The notes under the pieces were generated by a model. That model saw nothing but the letters and a program-made list of their open reading frames with translations, was not told the DNA's origin and did no database searches. From Hormiphora californensis (lineage: Eukaryota; Ctenophora; Tentaculata; Cydippida; Pleurobrachiidae): 64,000 nucleotides of DNA. Of the stretch, positions 30,169-48,553 are shown piece after piece (the stretch's first letter is position 1; every line of letters begins with the position of its first letter). The translations under genes were made by a program, and so were the position numbers. Location of the stretch: the NCBI GenBank assembly GCA_020137815.1, contig CM035355.1:4512520-4576519 (forward strand), given 5' to 3'.

Positions 30169-33100
30169 CTGAAGATGCTGAATGTAGCTAGCCCGGGAGG
30201 AGTACGTTTTTCCACAGATCTGACACAACCACGCCTGTCGTCTCGTGTGAACGTTCTCATGCACCGTCAACCCAGTAGGGGTCTTAAAGGTCATCGGGCA
30301 ATATTTGCAGTTGTATTTTCCTGTAAAGAGAGGGGGGTCATTGGGCAATGCAGTTTTATTGTCCTGTTAGGGGAGGGGAGGTTATTAAATTAAATACGTT
30401 CCTGTAAAATAGGAGGTAGTTAAATCATTTCCATAGTTCTTTCTATTCATAGAATTAGAATTAGAAACAAAAAACAGAAAATGTAGCCGAAATATGCGAC
30501 TGTAGCCATCTGTGTCCAAATAAGAAGAGACCAAGAAAAAATATAGATCGTACATATGATCACCGAGCAAGCATCGTACACACAACGCGAAACCCGGGGA
30601 TTTGCGAGCATGCACGTAACCGGCCCCCGATGGGGGTGGGCATATGTACGGTCAAGACCCACACACACACACACCCTCAAACAGAAGTTCATAGTTCATG
30701 TATTGCACGATTGATTTGATACCCATGAGTCTCTAAGCAGTTTGCAGCTCTTGAGGAACCGGTTAAGATAGCTGCAGTGGTATTCAGAGAATACTGTGGG
30801 GAAATCCTTTTCTGCGATGGCGGATCTTAGTGATTCAGGGAGGGTGACTCGTATATGGTGGTATGCTGGACAAGTGGTGATGACATGTTCCTCGCTTTCG
30901 AGTATCGTTTCAGGGAAGGGGAGGTTGTCAAGTAGCCGTCGATTCAGGTCGTCACAGCAAAATCTACAGTGTTTGGGTTGGTTTGACTGGGTGTATCTTG
31001 AGGTTTCGATCCTGAGGTCGTGGGCACTAACTCGGATTTTGCTTACCTCCTTCCTGTCCGCTCTTTTTATGTTCAAGTAATCCTCGTAGCCGTAGCTTGG
31101 TTTAACCGAATTGTAGAAGTGCATTTTTGACTGCTTCTGGCGAAGTGATTCCCAGTGGGTAACCATCTGATGTTCCATGGTTTGCCTTGCGGGGCCGTTA
31201 CTACTGTGGAGCTTGTTCCAGAAGGTGTACCAGTCCAGGTCCAAAGTTTTCTGCTCCTTTGCTGCTAGACCTAGAAGTGAGTCTTCATCGCCACACTTGG
31301 ACATGACCCTGGCGAAGTAGTGGAGGCATTGATTCAGTACCGTGATCGAAACTGGAGCTCTACCAGTCTCCCCGTAGCAAGCGGTGTTGGTGCTCTTTTT
31401 ATGCACCCCAAGTGCCCATTTGATGAATTTGAGTTGCACTTTCTCGAAAGGGTCAGCGGTTATCCGCTTCATGTACGTTTCACAGTTTGCAGGTGTAGAG
31501 TGGAGTACCTTGGCAGATTCGGAATACGGGAGCCAGATTGGGCAGCCGTATGTGATGATGGGAGTTATTAGAGCGTCAAAGAGCTTGAAAGCTGCCCAAG
31601 CTGAGAGGGAGTCACCATTCACTGTTTTCCTCAGGAGAAAGACGGCTTTACTCCCTTTGGTGGAGAGGTTAGTGAGTGCCGCCTTCATACTTCCGCTGGC
31701 AGAGAATACAATACCCAGGTAGGTGTACTCTTTTACCGAATCAAGTGTTTTACCGAGCAGCTGAAATCCATGGCTGTCCTTCAGAACTCTGCCGGAAGGA
31801 TTAAAGACTAGGATCTTAGTCTTTTCTGTATTTATCTCTAGCTCCCAGGTGGTAGCGTAATCTCCCAGGATAGCAAGGAGGCTGTCCATCGAGCCGCTAT
31901 CGAGTGCTAGCAACACAATGTCATCGGCCCACAATAGGTGGTTGACATCACAGCCCCCTAGTACTGGAAATAGTCCTTTCGAGCTATTTAAGAGTTGGGA
32001 CATTTCGTCAAGGAACATCTTGAAAAACTCCGGGCTAAGGGGGTGTCCTTGTTCGGTTCCGATCCTTACAAGGAATGACTGGGATATCATACCGCTCAGT
32101 TTTATTGATGTTCTGGAGTTGCAGTACATGTCCGAGATACTGGCGAAGAACCCACCACATATACCCATATGATCTAGCTTCTTGAGTAAGGCGATCCTAC
32201 AGACCGAGTCAAAGGCTTTACGGTAGTCGACGAAGCAAGCAAAAACTCGCTGTTTCTTCTTCTTCAAGTATTTCTCCAGGATCGTTTTCAGTACCAGTGT
32301 ATGATCATTTGTTTGTCCACCTTTCGCGAATCCCTGTTGGTTTGGGGTATCGGGACATACTTTGGCCCGGAACAAAGTAAGCCTGTTCAGGAGAATACTG
32401 CTATAAAGCTTTCCAATGCAGCTTCCCAAGGTTATCGCCCGGTAATTGTCAGGGTTAGCTGTTGATCCCTTCTTGTGAATTACTGTTGTCAGGGACGTGT
32501 TCCATGGGTAGCAACCGATAGTGAGGCATCCGTTAAACAGTTTTAGTAGCACCAGTTTGAGATCCAGAGATGAGGATCGTAGCATTTCATTGGCTACTTG
32601 ATCAAGGGAGGGGCTTTTCCCGTTCTTAAGGTCTTTAATTGAGTTAGATAGCTCATCCATGGAAATTGGGCAAGAGAGCTCATCGGCGATTGACCTTTCC
32701 GGGATGGACGCTGCTGTCTCCGGCATGGGGTGATCATCTGCTGGTTTGTCACATTTGGAGTCGTACAGACCCTTGAAGAAGGTATAAAAGATGTGAAGGT
32801 CCTCAATGTCAAAGTTTATCGCATTCGTTGATGTTTCTGACTTGAGCCTCTGTAACCCAGGCCAGTTGAGTTGACGGGTGTCAAGGTGACTAATCTTATT
32901 GTTCAGTCGCCAGAGGTATCCGTTTTTCTTCCTCCTGGTAAGGTTACGATAACTTCTTTTCGCTGTGTGGTACCTCTCGCTGGCTGGAGTGTTGTAGCAA
33001 TCATCCGATACCTTGGCACCAGCATTGTCAAGTGACCTCTTGGCTCTAGAACATTCTTTATCGTACCACGGTTTACCCTTCTTCTTTGCTTTTCGTTGTT

Positions 33101-35467
33101 TCAAGGTTGAAACAGCAAGGTTCTGGAGCAGTTCGGTAGTCTTGTTGTTCAGGTCTTGAATGTTGGATTTGTCGTCGAGTGGCATTTGGAGGAGTTCGTG
33201 TAGCCGACTTTGGACCGACCGTTCCATCTGGTTCATAAGAAATTGAGTACTTGATTTGTTGTTACAGGCTTCCCATACAAATCCAGCCGGTGCTGAGGTG
33301 AAGTTCATTTCCCGTCTATGGGCTGCAACCGTGTAGGGTAGTATAGGATTGAGAGTCATTCTCAGTGGTCTGTGGTCAGAGATGGGATAGAGTTTATCCA
33401 CAGAGAATGAATGGATACGCTCAAAGAGATCGATGTCGGTACAACAGTAGTCCACCATGCTGGCACCGTTAGGACGAACACAGGTTGGCGAACCGAAGAT
33501 GTCTCCGATAGTTCTCCCATTGGCAATCACGAGACCGTTGGTTCGTACGAATTCTAGAAGTGCCTTTCCTTTCGAATTTTCTCTGACGTCCTCACATGAT
33601 CTCTCTGGTAGGGTTGCTAGACGTGGACAGTCTATTTGCGATAAAGGATTGTCTGGTTCCAAGTGGAGGTTAGACTGCATAGCTTGGTGCTCGTTGCTGA
33701 CTTTGTTTCCCATCCTGGCGTTGAAATCACCAAGTAGGATGACGGACCCCTCTTGGTTAGAGTCTGCAAGGATGTCGCTTATTGAGTCAGTTACCGAGTC
33801 GTCCTGTCCTTTGCCGGATTTTTTATAAGAGCTGGCGTCAGGGGAGTCATATGCACTGATAAGAATTGTTTCCTTGCCAAGCAGGTCCTGTTTTACTCGC
33901 AGCATGATAATGTCCGGGTGTTCGCATTGTATGGGGGAGATCCAGTGAGCGAGCTCGTTCTTTACTGCGATGCAGACTCCACCCGATTTTGATTTGGGAC
34001 GGTTAGAATTAAAGCACCGGTATCCGTTAATCTTTACTGGGCGCTTGGTTTCCTGCAGGCAAATGAAGTGAGCTGTTGAGGTAACTGAACTGAAGTCTGG
34101 TGACTCGACCTTGTTCCCTTCGATCCTGGAATGAGCGTCGTGGATATTCCACGAGACAAAGTTGAGTCCCGGCAATTTGATGTTACCGTTATTCATTTGA
34201 TCTGCTGTTTCTCGGATTCATATGATAACTTGGCAAAATGGAATTCCGGAGTTCTAGGAAAATTTGATAACTATGAACTAGTTGTATGGAGATTTTACTA
34301 GCAAATTCATCAGCAGAAGTTGCAAGAAAATTGAATAACTCGCTGGTAATAGATAGTTTAGTAATGTCTGTTAGTTCTTCGTCGGATACTTTTAACTACC
34401 TCATTGTCGAAATATAAGCAGTGACATTAATTTTAGGTCACCTTATAATATTTCGATAATAAGGTAACTTTTAAACTTATGTAGTTACATGTATCACGTG
34501 AAACAATTTATTGCCAATAGAGTAGGGTAGTATAAAGACCAGTCATGAAAATCGTTTTATAAATGCACCCCTGCAGTTATAATACTCGATATGGTGAAAT
34601 CATTGCCGAGGGGTTTTCTGAGAAAATGTTGTTATGTTCTATAATTACCCTCCTTTACATTTGGGGGCGAGCGAGGCAAAAAAGGGTGTGTTTTATCCGA
34701 ACCTGGGAGTGAAAATCACACTAAATGGTGGGGGGGGGGGGGTTCGAAGGGGGGAGGTCGGGGAGTGTTTTTACCTTTCGGATGAGTCTTGATATGTTCC
34801 TCGTACTCGCTCAGACCAAAGAAAGTTATCTTACAACGGTGACAAGTGAAGAACATCTTCCCAGACTGCTTCGCCTGAAGATTTGGGGGTGAACTGGTAG
34901 TTTAAGGGGGGGGGGGGAGGTGAGGACGTCATGCATATATTGGGGTACAACTGGAAAGGTGCCAGATTTGCTGGATTGACATGGTTATAAGGAATTTATG
35001 AGTCGATTCTGTGATTGGGACAATGGCTGCACACGAAGTAAGATTTAAGAATTGAACATGTTCACTTTTTTAGGAAGAAATTAAGACGAAACAGATTTTT
35101 TATGATTTTTTTTCTAACCTGTTCAAGGGAGATTTTGGATCCATTCAATGTTGTTGTGCTGTTAATTCCCGTTACCACCTAAATAGGAATCATTTTCAAA
35201 TCACATTGAGAGGGAAATATATATGTTAAACGATTTCCAAGAAAATGACAATAATTAACAGTTGAAACATAATAATAAAAGAATATTAAATCCCAATATT
35301 AAAACAATGATTCAGCGGAATCTAAGATTCAATGGATCAAGTACCAGAAATGGCATTCTTACCTCCGATCCAAACTCGTATTTCAAGGGAGCGAAGAAAA
35401 GGGGAGAGGATGGTTTCGTCGTAAACAGAGGATTCGTCTCCGGCACGACATTTGATGCTGCGTAACT
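28825..35467 (-). CDS. C2H2 zinc-finger protein, five fingers, 5' end not resolved
   Basis: Exons: 35363-35467, 35119-35178, 34775-34874, 30169-30320, 29205-29351 and 28825-28956 (TAG). Phases chain (0,0,1,0,0) with GT-AG junctions; 231 residues are seen. A Ser/Thr/Pro-rich N-terminal part is followed by five fingers: [37 protein letters not shown]...[15 protein letters not shown] and [11 protein letters not shown]...RH. Two fingers are split by introns, so the junctions are mutually confirmed. Such arrays normally bind DNA, so this is probably a nuclear regulator; no orthologue is recognised. The start codon lies upstream: a donor-bearing open segment near 35540-35878 does not join in phase. 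The intron 30321-34774 contains a same-strand retrotransposon. (CT)n and (GA)n tracts adjoin several splice sites. Confidence 0.85.
29035..29173. mobile_element. Foldback MITE, CAGTCGGA family, copy 2
   Basis: Ends ACGGACCCCGATTTC and AAACGGGGTCCGACTGT are inverted. It lies in the last intron of the zinc-finger gene, about 30 bp downstream of a donor site. Confidence 0.6.
30060..30166. repeat. (CT)n microsatellite abutting a zinc-finger gene donor site
   Basis: On the coding strand the exon ending at 30169 is followed by GTGTGA and then about 100 bp of (GA)n. Confidence 0.9.
30696..34196 (-). mobile_element. Non-LTR retrotransposon, intact single ORF (1166 aa, endonuclease + reverse transcriptase)
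   Basis: One uninterrupted frame of 1166 codons. Residues 1-280 are an APE-type endonuclease: NFVSWNIHD near 12-20, LQET at about 47-50, GDFNAR at 156-161 and SDHRPL at 273-278. Reverse transcriptase spans about 500-790: [37 protein letters not shown] (catalytic Asp about 657), EQGHPLSP and WADDIVLL (Asp pair 758-759). The C-terminal part has a C-x2-C...H-x4-C zinc motif (CRFC near 1077, HVITTC to about 1109). This nicks target DNA and primes cDNA synthesis there. No ORF1 is seen. A (TG)n run near 30658-30672 may mark the 3' end; the 5' limit is not defined. All catalytic motifs look intact, so the insertion seems recent. The clade is not assigned. Confidence 0.9.
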
Positions 35468-35469
35468 CT

Positions 35470-39030
<3,561 letters not shown>

Positions 39031-39034
39031 TTCA

Positions 39035-40699
39035 CTAACCGTGGTCCTGATCCTTGGTGGACACTCCGCTGGATGTAGCAGCTGCAGTTGGTGGATGTCC
39101 ACCACCTGAACCAGTTGTAACGGGTGAGGAGTTTGCGCTCTTATTGCTGTGCCGATCCTGCTCTAGCATCCGCTGGATACCGAACGATCCGCCGCTGGGA
39201 GAGCGAACCTGCAAGAGGGAAAATCAGTATCTGATTAACATTTATGTTGTTCAAATAGATAGTCTGATAACAACCAGACCAATAAATTCGTTTTGTAGGT
39301 CGCCCATGAGAGAATCAGCTAGTATACCTTGTGTGATTGTTTAGGTGACTCATCAAAGTCAGATTCGCTTTTCACAGAGCAGGCGGAACAATCACTCAAA
39401 ACACCCATATCAGGAGTTGAGGTTGTGTTGTTGGGCGCCCGATTCAGCTTTGTATACACGTCATTGCACACGCTTGAGAGGATGCATACTTTTTGAAGAA
39501 TCTGAGAGAGGGGGTAAAATAGTTGGAGTGGTCGTCGTCGGTAAATCATTTACATTCTGTCTGAATGAGCTGTATTTTGAGCTCTATTCAAGAATTTCAA
39601 GGAGGAGGGAAATGAATCTAGGTCTCTGAAGGGGCTGGGCCTTACAAATCTGGCGTTATTAGGGTTATTATAGGCATAAGGCATGTTCCTAAAGGCACTC
39701 GCTTGATTGAGTGTAATACATCGTCTCTCTCTCCCCCTCTATCTCTCCCCCTCCCTCTCTCTCTCTATAATACTCCTCCGAGCAGGCTATGCTACTACAT
39801 AACTACAGTATTGGGGGGTAGTCACGTGTCCACCGTATTGCTAACAATATTACTTGACTATTGTGAGTAGCACACACAAGATTTTACGGATTAATAAATG
39901 TAAAATTGTAGAGCGCCATGTGTGACAAGAAGAAGTAGGCCACGCCTAACACATCTTACTACTATGTAGTATGATCCCCCCCCTAGATAAGCTGATACAC
40001 GCCCTATTGATATTAAACATGGCCCCAAAACAATAAGCATATTGAAGACACGCCCAATTGACACACAGCTTTACTGGAAACTAAATAGTGTGAAGGGGCT
40101 TAAAATCGAATTGTGAAATTAGTCGGCAGATGACAAAATAAGGAGTAAGTGGGTAAAACCACAGAGGGTCATTAATTACTTAATCTTACATTAATCTAGA
40201 CAAAGTGCAATGCTTACATTTGTAGAGATGGTTGTTTGGATACTATCTTTTAGGGAAATTTTCAGTTCTTCGCCAATTGAGTTTATCACTTCGGCAAACG
40301 TCTGGAAAGAGAAATCAAAATCAGGAACATGTAAACACTCAAATCTTGCAAAACATGATTTAACTTATAGTGGGTAAAGTCGGATTTTTTGAAGTTGTCA
40401 CCCCCCTTTTCGTGCGCGGAATGTTTTTGCGCGTCACATCATATGTTAAAGTGTGGTGTGCGCGTCAAAATTGATAAATTTCACATGCGCGGTCATTTTG
40501 GGGTGACAACTTCAAAAAATCCGACTTTAAGTTACTGAATACTGAAACATGCTACAAATAATGCTGCAGGCAGTGAAGCAGCTATTGCAGCTGTACTATC
40601 GCGTACCTGTGTTAGAATATCGTTGGTTGTTGACCAGCAGAAAACTGAGTCCGTATTGTCATCACAGGAAATGATTGTTTGAGTCGAGGTTTCAGTCAT
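39035..40699 (-). CDS. Unrecognised four-exon protein, 174 aa
   Basis: Exons 40607-40699 (ATG at 40699), 40218-40301, 39328-39501 and 39035-39208 (TAG). Each exon is a whole number of codons (31, 28, 58, 58 including the stop), all introns are phase 0, and donors and acceptors are good (GTACGC/TTTCCAG, GTAAGC/TCTCAG, GTATAC/CTTGCAG). The first 80 residues look helical (TFAEVINSIGEELKISLKD, ILQKVCILSSVCNDVY). The rest is acidic and then Ser/Thr/Gly/Pro-rich and probably disordered. There is no signal peptide, membrane segment or known motif. The regular phase pattern argues for a real gene, but the function is unknown. A foldback MITE sits in intron 1. Confidence 0.65.
40376..40528. mobile_element. 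153-bp MITE, AAAGTCGG ends, in intron 1 of the 174-aa gene
   Basis: Ends AAAGTCGGATTTTTTGAAGT and its inverse ending ATCCGACTTT match the terminal repeats of the family at 19-20.6 kb, but the interior differs (GCGCGTCAC segments). Confidence 0.75.
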
Positions 40700-40956
40700 G
40701 TTTTGCACTAGGTAACAAAGTGTAACAAAATGTTACTGACAATATAATGATAACAATTCGGAAGGGTTGACCTCCTTTTTGTACCCGCTTCAAAAACACG
40801 TGCACACAATTTGTAATATTCTACACGTGATTTAAAGAGCTCACCCAGCTATTGGTATTTTGTAGTGGGGGCATGCTTTTCAAAACTGTTCTCCCTTCAT
40901 TAATGTTATATATCGTTTAATAAATATAGCTAATAAACTATGAGAGAGAGAGAGAG

Positions 40957-42775
40957 CACCCCGTGCCTGAACAAAGTTTAACCTCGGATGAAAAATGCTC
41001 CCTAAGTTGACTTCACTAGGGTCTTCAGATAGGTATTTGGAGTGGAAAAATGTAAAAAAACACCCCATTTTTTCGAGAAGGTTTTTCTCTACATGGATTT
41101 TAAAATGGGTCGTTTTGACTGTCAAAACGGCTTAAAAACCATGCTGGGTGCAGATTTGTAGTCCTCTTCCGGTAAAAAGGTTGTACCTGACCTTTTTTTT
41201 GCACGTAGAATCGATTGCCGGTGAAGAGAAATCTCTAAAACGACTGGAAAATGGTCAAAATTTGATTTTTTGACGTTTTTTGAGGGTTTTTCGCCCCTAA
41301 CCCCATCATGACATCAAGATAGGAAATTTTCACTAGTGTCAAACGTTAAAATGGACATTTTTCTACCGGATCCCAAAGTTTCAGATAAATCCAATAGCAG
41401 GGTAAAGTTTGGCTAATTATTGAAAGTGGGTAGATTAGAGAAAGTGAACTTGAACTTAATTTTTTCACAATTTTGGCCTTTTTGACCAACTTCTGATTGA
41501 AATGGTCAATCAGGACCATGCTCACGCTAAAGAAGGGACAATTTCCTACTAACATGCAAATTTTCATGTCGATACGGCAACAGGTCATGGATCTGTAGGA
41601 AATTTAAGCGAGCTAACTAGGCTATTTCTACTGTCAAAAACTGTCATTTTTTCTTATTTTCGGGTCGATTGGCAGTAATAAAGGGTACCCAACCTATTTT
41701 TGCCCGTAGAATTGATTTCTGATGGAGTTGGACCTCCAGATCGTCAGTAAAATTAAAGAAAACGAATATTTCAGTTTTTTAAAGGAAATAGCCAGAAAAT
41801 GAGTAAAAAAACAAAAATAGCGAAATTAACCTATTTTCTCGTAGATTAAGAGCTCCAATTCCATTTTAGAGCGATTTTACGTGAAAATTTGGGCTGGGAA
41901 CCCTTTTGATTGCCGATTGACACTAAATTACCATTTTCTGGCTATTTCCTTTAAAAAACTGAAATATTCGTTTTCTTTAATTTTTCTGACGATCTGGAGG
42001 TCCAACTCCATCAGAAATCAATTCTACGGGCAAAAATAGGTTGGGTACCCTTTATTACTGCCAATCGACCCGAAAATAAGAAAAAATGACAGTTTTTGAC
42101 AGTAGAAATAGCCTAGTTAGCTCGCTTAAATTTCCTACAGATCCATGACCTGTTGCCGTATCGACATGAAAATTTGCATGTTAGTAGGAAATTGTCCCTT
42201 CTTTAGCGTGAGCATGGTCCTGATTGACCATTTCAATCAGAAGTTGGTCAAAAAGGCCAAAATTGTGAAAAAATTAAGTTCAAGTTCACTTTCTCTAATC
42301 TAGCCACTTTCAATAATTAGCCAAACTTTACCCTGCTATTGGATTTATCTGAAACTTTGGGATCCGGTAGAAAAATGTCCATTTTAACGTTTGACACTAG
42401 TGAAAATTTCCTATCTTGATGTCATGATGGGGTTAGGGGCGAAAAACCCTCAAAAAACGTCAAAAAATCAAATTTTGACCATTTTCCAGTCGTTTTAGAG
42501 ATTTCTCTTCACCGGCAATCGATTCTACGTGCAAAAAAAGGTCAGGTACAACCTTTTTACCGGAAGAGGACTACAAATCTGCACCCAGCATGGTTTTTAA
42601 GCCGTTTTGACAGTCAAAACGACCCATTTTAAAATCCATGTAGAGAAAAACCTTCTCGAAAAAATGGGGTGTTTTTTTACATTTTTCCACTCCAAATACC
42701 TATCTGAAGACCCTAGTGAAGTCAGCTTAGGGAGCATTTTTCATCCGAGGTTAAACTTTGTTCAGGCACGGGGTG
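40957..42775. mobile_element. 1.8-kb foldback element with ~850-bp inverted arms
   Basis: CACCCCGTGCCTGAACAAAG at 40957 pairs with its inverse ending at 42775. Complementarity runs to about 41803 and 41932, leaving a loop of about 130 bp. The arms carry scattered substitutions, so this is a diverged element rather than an assembly mirror. Both flanks are GA-rich (GAGAGAG / AGAGAT). No transposase is encoded. Related sequence occurs at 12240-12320 and about 61960-62060. Confidence 0.85.
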
Positions 42776-42779
42776 AGAG

Positions 42780-45205
<2,426 letters not shown>

Positions 45206-45210
45206 ATATA

Positions 45211-46771
45211 CAGGGTGTCCCATATATTCTGTGGGTCGGTTGGCGAGCTGTCACGCAAAAACGGTGATAGTTGTGTGAAAACAAACTACGGGAGTGTGCT
45301 GGATTAATTCCTTCCTAACTGATGGCTTTGTTTTTAAATTAAATTTCAAAAGTTCATTTTTCATGAATGAACATTCCTGTCATTCATTCGTGAATTCTAA
45401 AATATTGTTTACCTTGAGTAAAAAACTTTTCTTTGGCTCGAAATTATCTTTCCAATGAGCACCATAAAAATCAAATTGAAGCACCGGATCGCATGGCAGG
45501 TGAGAAAATGCAAATGCATGATTTTGGCCATTCCTGCGACTTTCAATCAGCTGTATCACCGCTACTTTCAGTTCAATCCTTTTAAAAGTTTGGGTGAACA
45601 TTGGTGAAGATAAGATCTTTGCTCACAAGAAAAATCAAGGTCAAAACTCAAAGTTCATTTTTCATTTTTGGTAGTTCATTCCACTCATTCAGGAACAAAC
45701 ATCCCTAAAGTGACGAAAAGGTTTGGGTTTTGTTTGGCCCATGTCCTGAAACGACAGAGAGGTGTAAAAACGTGTTTCCGGGCTAGTTAGTGGGTGTCCA
45801 TGTGATCATTATGATATCTGACACCTGTGCTGAGCCATAATTAAGAGATTTTCTCAAATTCAAACATGGGATACGAGTATTCTGCGATTGGTATCGTGCA
45901 CCAATAACAAGAGATCCCATAGCACCTCAAAAATTATGATTAGCTAAATGAAATGAGTTGATTCACGCTTGAAAATGTTCGTTTAGTCCGAATTTACATT
46001 GGTTTTAATCTTTTCAATCGTAAATCAACTCATTTTTAGCTAATCATAATTTTTGAGGTGCTATGGGATCTCTTGTTATTGGTGCACGATACCAATCGCA
46101 GAATACTCGTATCCCATGTTTGAATTTGAGAAAATCTCTTAATTATGGCTCAGCACAGGTGTCAGATATCATAATGATCACATGGACACCCACTAACTAG
46201 CCCGGAAACACGTTTTTACACCTCTCTGTCGTTTCTGGACATGGGCCAAACAAAACCCAAACCTTTTCGTCACTTTAGGGATGTTTGTTCCTGAATGAGT
46301 GGAATGAACTACCAAAAATGAAAAATGAACTTTGAGTTTTGACCTTGATTTTTCTTGTAAGCAAAGATCTTATCTTCACCAATGTTCACCCAAACTTTTA
46401 AAAGGATTGAACTGAAAGTAGCGGTGATACAGCTGATTGAAAGTCGCAGGAATGGCCAAAATCATGCATTTGCATTTTCTCACCTGCCATGCGATCCGGT
46501 GCTTCAATTTGATTTTTATGGTGCTCATTGGAAAGATAATTTCGAGCCAAAGAAAAGTTTTTTACTCAAGGTAAACAATATTTCAGAATTCACGAATGAA
46601 TAACAGGAATGTTCATTCATGAAAAATGAACTTTTGAAATTTAATTTAAAAAAAAGCCATCAGTTAGGAAGGAATTAATCCAGCACACTCCCGTAGTTTG
46701 TTTTCACACAACTATCACCGTTTTTGCGTGACAGCTCGCCAACCGACCCACAGAATATATGGGACACCCTG
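45211..46771. mobile_element. 1.56-kb foldback element, CAGGGTGTCCCAT ends, TA target
   Basis: Starts CAGGGTGTCCCATATATTCT at 45211 and ends with the inverse at 46771, flanked by TA on both sides. The arms pair to about 45963 and 46023, around a ~55-bp loop. A 73-codon frame appears in both arms as a mirrored pair and is not a known protein. TA duplication and CAGGGTG ends suggest a Tc1/mariner-type origin. Substitutions between the arms rule out a simple assembly mirror. Confidence 0.85.
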
Positions 46772-46926
46772 TATAATAAGCGAATACAGCTTGTCTGCAT
46801 GAACCCAGCCATATATACTTTAATCCTTCCCCCTTACTACTATTCTCCATCAGCTTACATTCCAACATGGATTGCAACAGTATGTATGCGTCTAAGTAAC
46901 CACTTTACTGTCGCCTAAACTTGGCG

Positions 46927-46971
<45 letters not shown>

Positions 46972-47860
46972 ATTTTGTGTCTCGTTTCCCTATCGTGTTC
47001 TCTCAAAATGGTACCTTATTACAATGAACATAAGTGAGCATGTAAGAGAAGCAGACATTAAAGTGGTAACGTGGTTCAATTTTCTAAGCTCATCGTCATC
47101 GATTTCGTGCGCCGCCAGACATTATAAAATTTGGAAACAGCCTACGCCCCATATTGCAATTATGGCTTTGTGCCAGATCATTTACGCCACACGTCAGAGT
47201 TCTTGCTTGAGCCGCATATTTTAGGTCTAAAATTACACCCTTATAACAAAGTCTACTTGCACAAATTAAATACAGGTTTACAAAAGGTTTACAAGTTACA
47301 AACAAAAACATTTAGTCCTCTAGGTGATTGCACGGATGTTTCCACAGTCCATAAAAGTACATAACTACCACTGGAACGACGACACGCCAAAGTTACCCGT
47401 TTTACCGATTGAACACAGAACAATGGATCGGGTACTTGGTGGTGAACTTCTAAAAGAAACAGCAACAATCCTTGTGTTAAGAAATGGAATGAAGTTTACC
47501 ATTTGCTTAGAGAGGACCTGCCTCGTTACTCCACACAACTTCAACTCAATTGGCGTATTCCGCATGTGTTATTTCCGAACTCCATGGATAACATTTCACA
47601 ACTCTACATGATCGGCCATTTACGAAGTCATTTCACAGGTTTCCCTGAGTTTCGAGTTCCGCCGCAGTACGTCCAACTTGGATGTACTACGGTGGAATGG
47701 ATGATCCAACTCTATCTTGGTTGTCCTCGTCTGGAATTTCCGTGGAGAGGTACAGGCTCGTAACACTTTGTTAAACGTCAGTTCAAGATTTCGAGCATCA
47801 TGGTCACTGGCCGACGCTCGTTGAGGCTGTCTGGCGCCGCGACCCCATCTGAGCGCACTG
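46772..47860. other. Mostly unassigned; possible RT-derived sequence
   Basis: (CT)n lies at about 46930-46972. Frames of 60-95 codons on both strands at 47020-47765 have no recognised domains. The - strand part adjoining 47860 may be the decayed downstream end of the RT remnant. Confidence 0.4.
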
Positions 47861-48287
47861 TCAAATCGGCACGGGGTACCACATTGAAGGGAAGAACTCG
47901 GATAACAATAAGCTTTGTTTAATGTTTTGTTCAGGGTATAGTTGAGGATTTCGAACTTGTCCTCATGAAGAAGCATATATTGTTGTTCTTCGACCAATAA
48001 GCTATCCTATCGAGATCACCCTGAAGTGATCCCATGTCCTCTGCTTGTTCGATCGATCGCCTGCTCTTCGTGTCGTCTACAAAAGTTAGTCTACCACCCA
48101 ACGTGCATGTCAAATCACCTACATAGATTATAAATAGAAGTGGACCTAGCACTGAGCCCTGAATTACACTGCTGATGACATATTCTGGTCTGGAACAGTA
48201 GCCTTCCATCACTACAGCCTGTGCTCTACCTGTAAGGAAAGCGTCTATCCAGTTCAACAATTTTCCTCGGATCCCGTATCTTCGTTG
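47860..48287 (-). pseudogene. Decayed non-LTR reverse transcriptase fragment
   Basis: Reading from 48287: RRYGIRGKLLNWIDAFLTGR, then SVIQGSVLGPLLFIIYVGDL and LTFVDDTKSRR, which are RT motifs of CR1/jockey-type elements (the usual PQGS appears as IQGS and FADD as FVDD). The frame then shifts near 47975 and continues as LHEDKFEILNYTLN, typical of the next conserved block. Frameshift, lost 5' part and later stops show it is dead. Confidence 0.8.
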
Positions 48288-48473
48288 CTAGCGTTCCTGG
48301 TTCTGGAATCTGGAACTAGATCGTGATCGATTACCAGTCCGGTTTTTCGGCTGGTACTGGCGGGAGCGTTGCAGTTCCGTTGCCCGGCTATCTGCCATTC
48401 TCCCTTCTCGGTTCTTCTGGTATTTTGCACGCTAAAACTACGAATTATTAGCAATGAAAGGCACCCCGATTTT

Positions 48474-48542
48474 AAAGTCCATTTTTATTCAACTGTTCAC
48501 CCCTCGACTTTGGGGGGTGAACAGTTGAAAAAAAAGGGCTTT
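48474..48542. mobile_element. 69-bp hairpin MITE
   Basis: AAAGTCC...TTCAACTGTTCACCCC pairs with GGGGTGAACAGTTGAA...GGGCTTT around a ~10-base loop. The layout resembles the AAAGTCGG family, and these may be minimal relatives. A 34-bp direct repeat (CTACGAATTATTAGCAATGA) occurs at about 48432 and 48780 on either side. Confidence 0.65.
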
Positions 48543-48553
48543 AACGTTTTGAA

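Noticed and set aside
45380..46603. 73-aa frame present twice, in opposite orientation
   Set aside because: It lies in the two arms of the 1.56-kb foldback element; the duplication reflects the inverted repeat, not a conserved gene pair.
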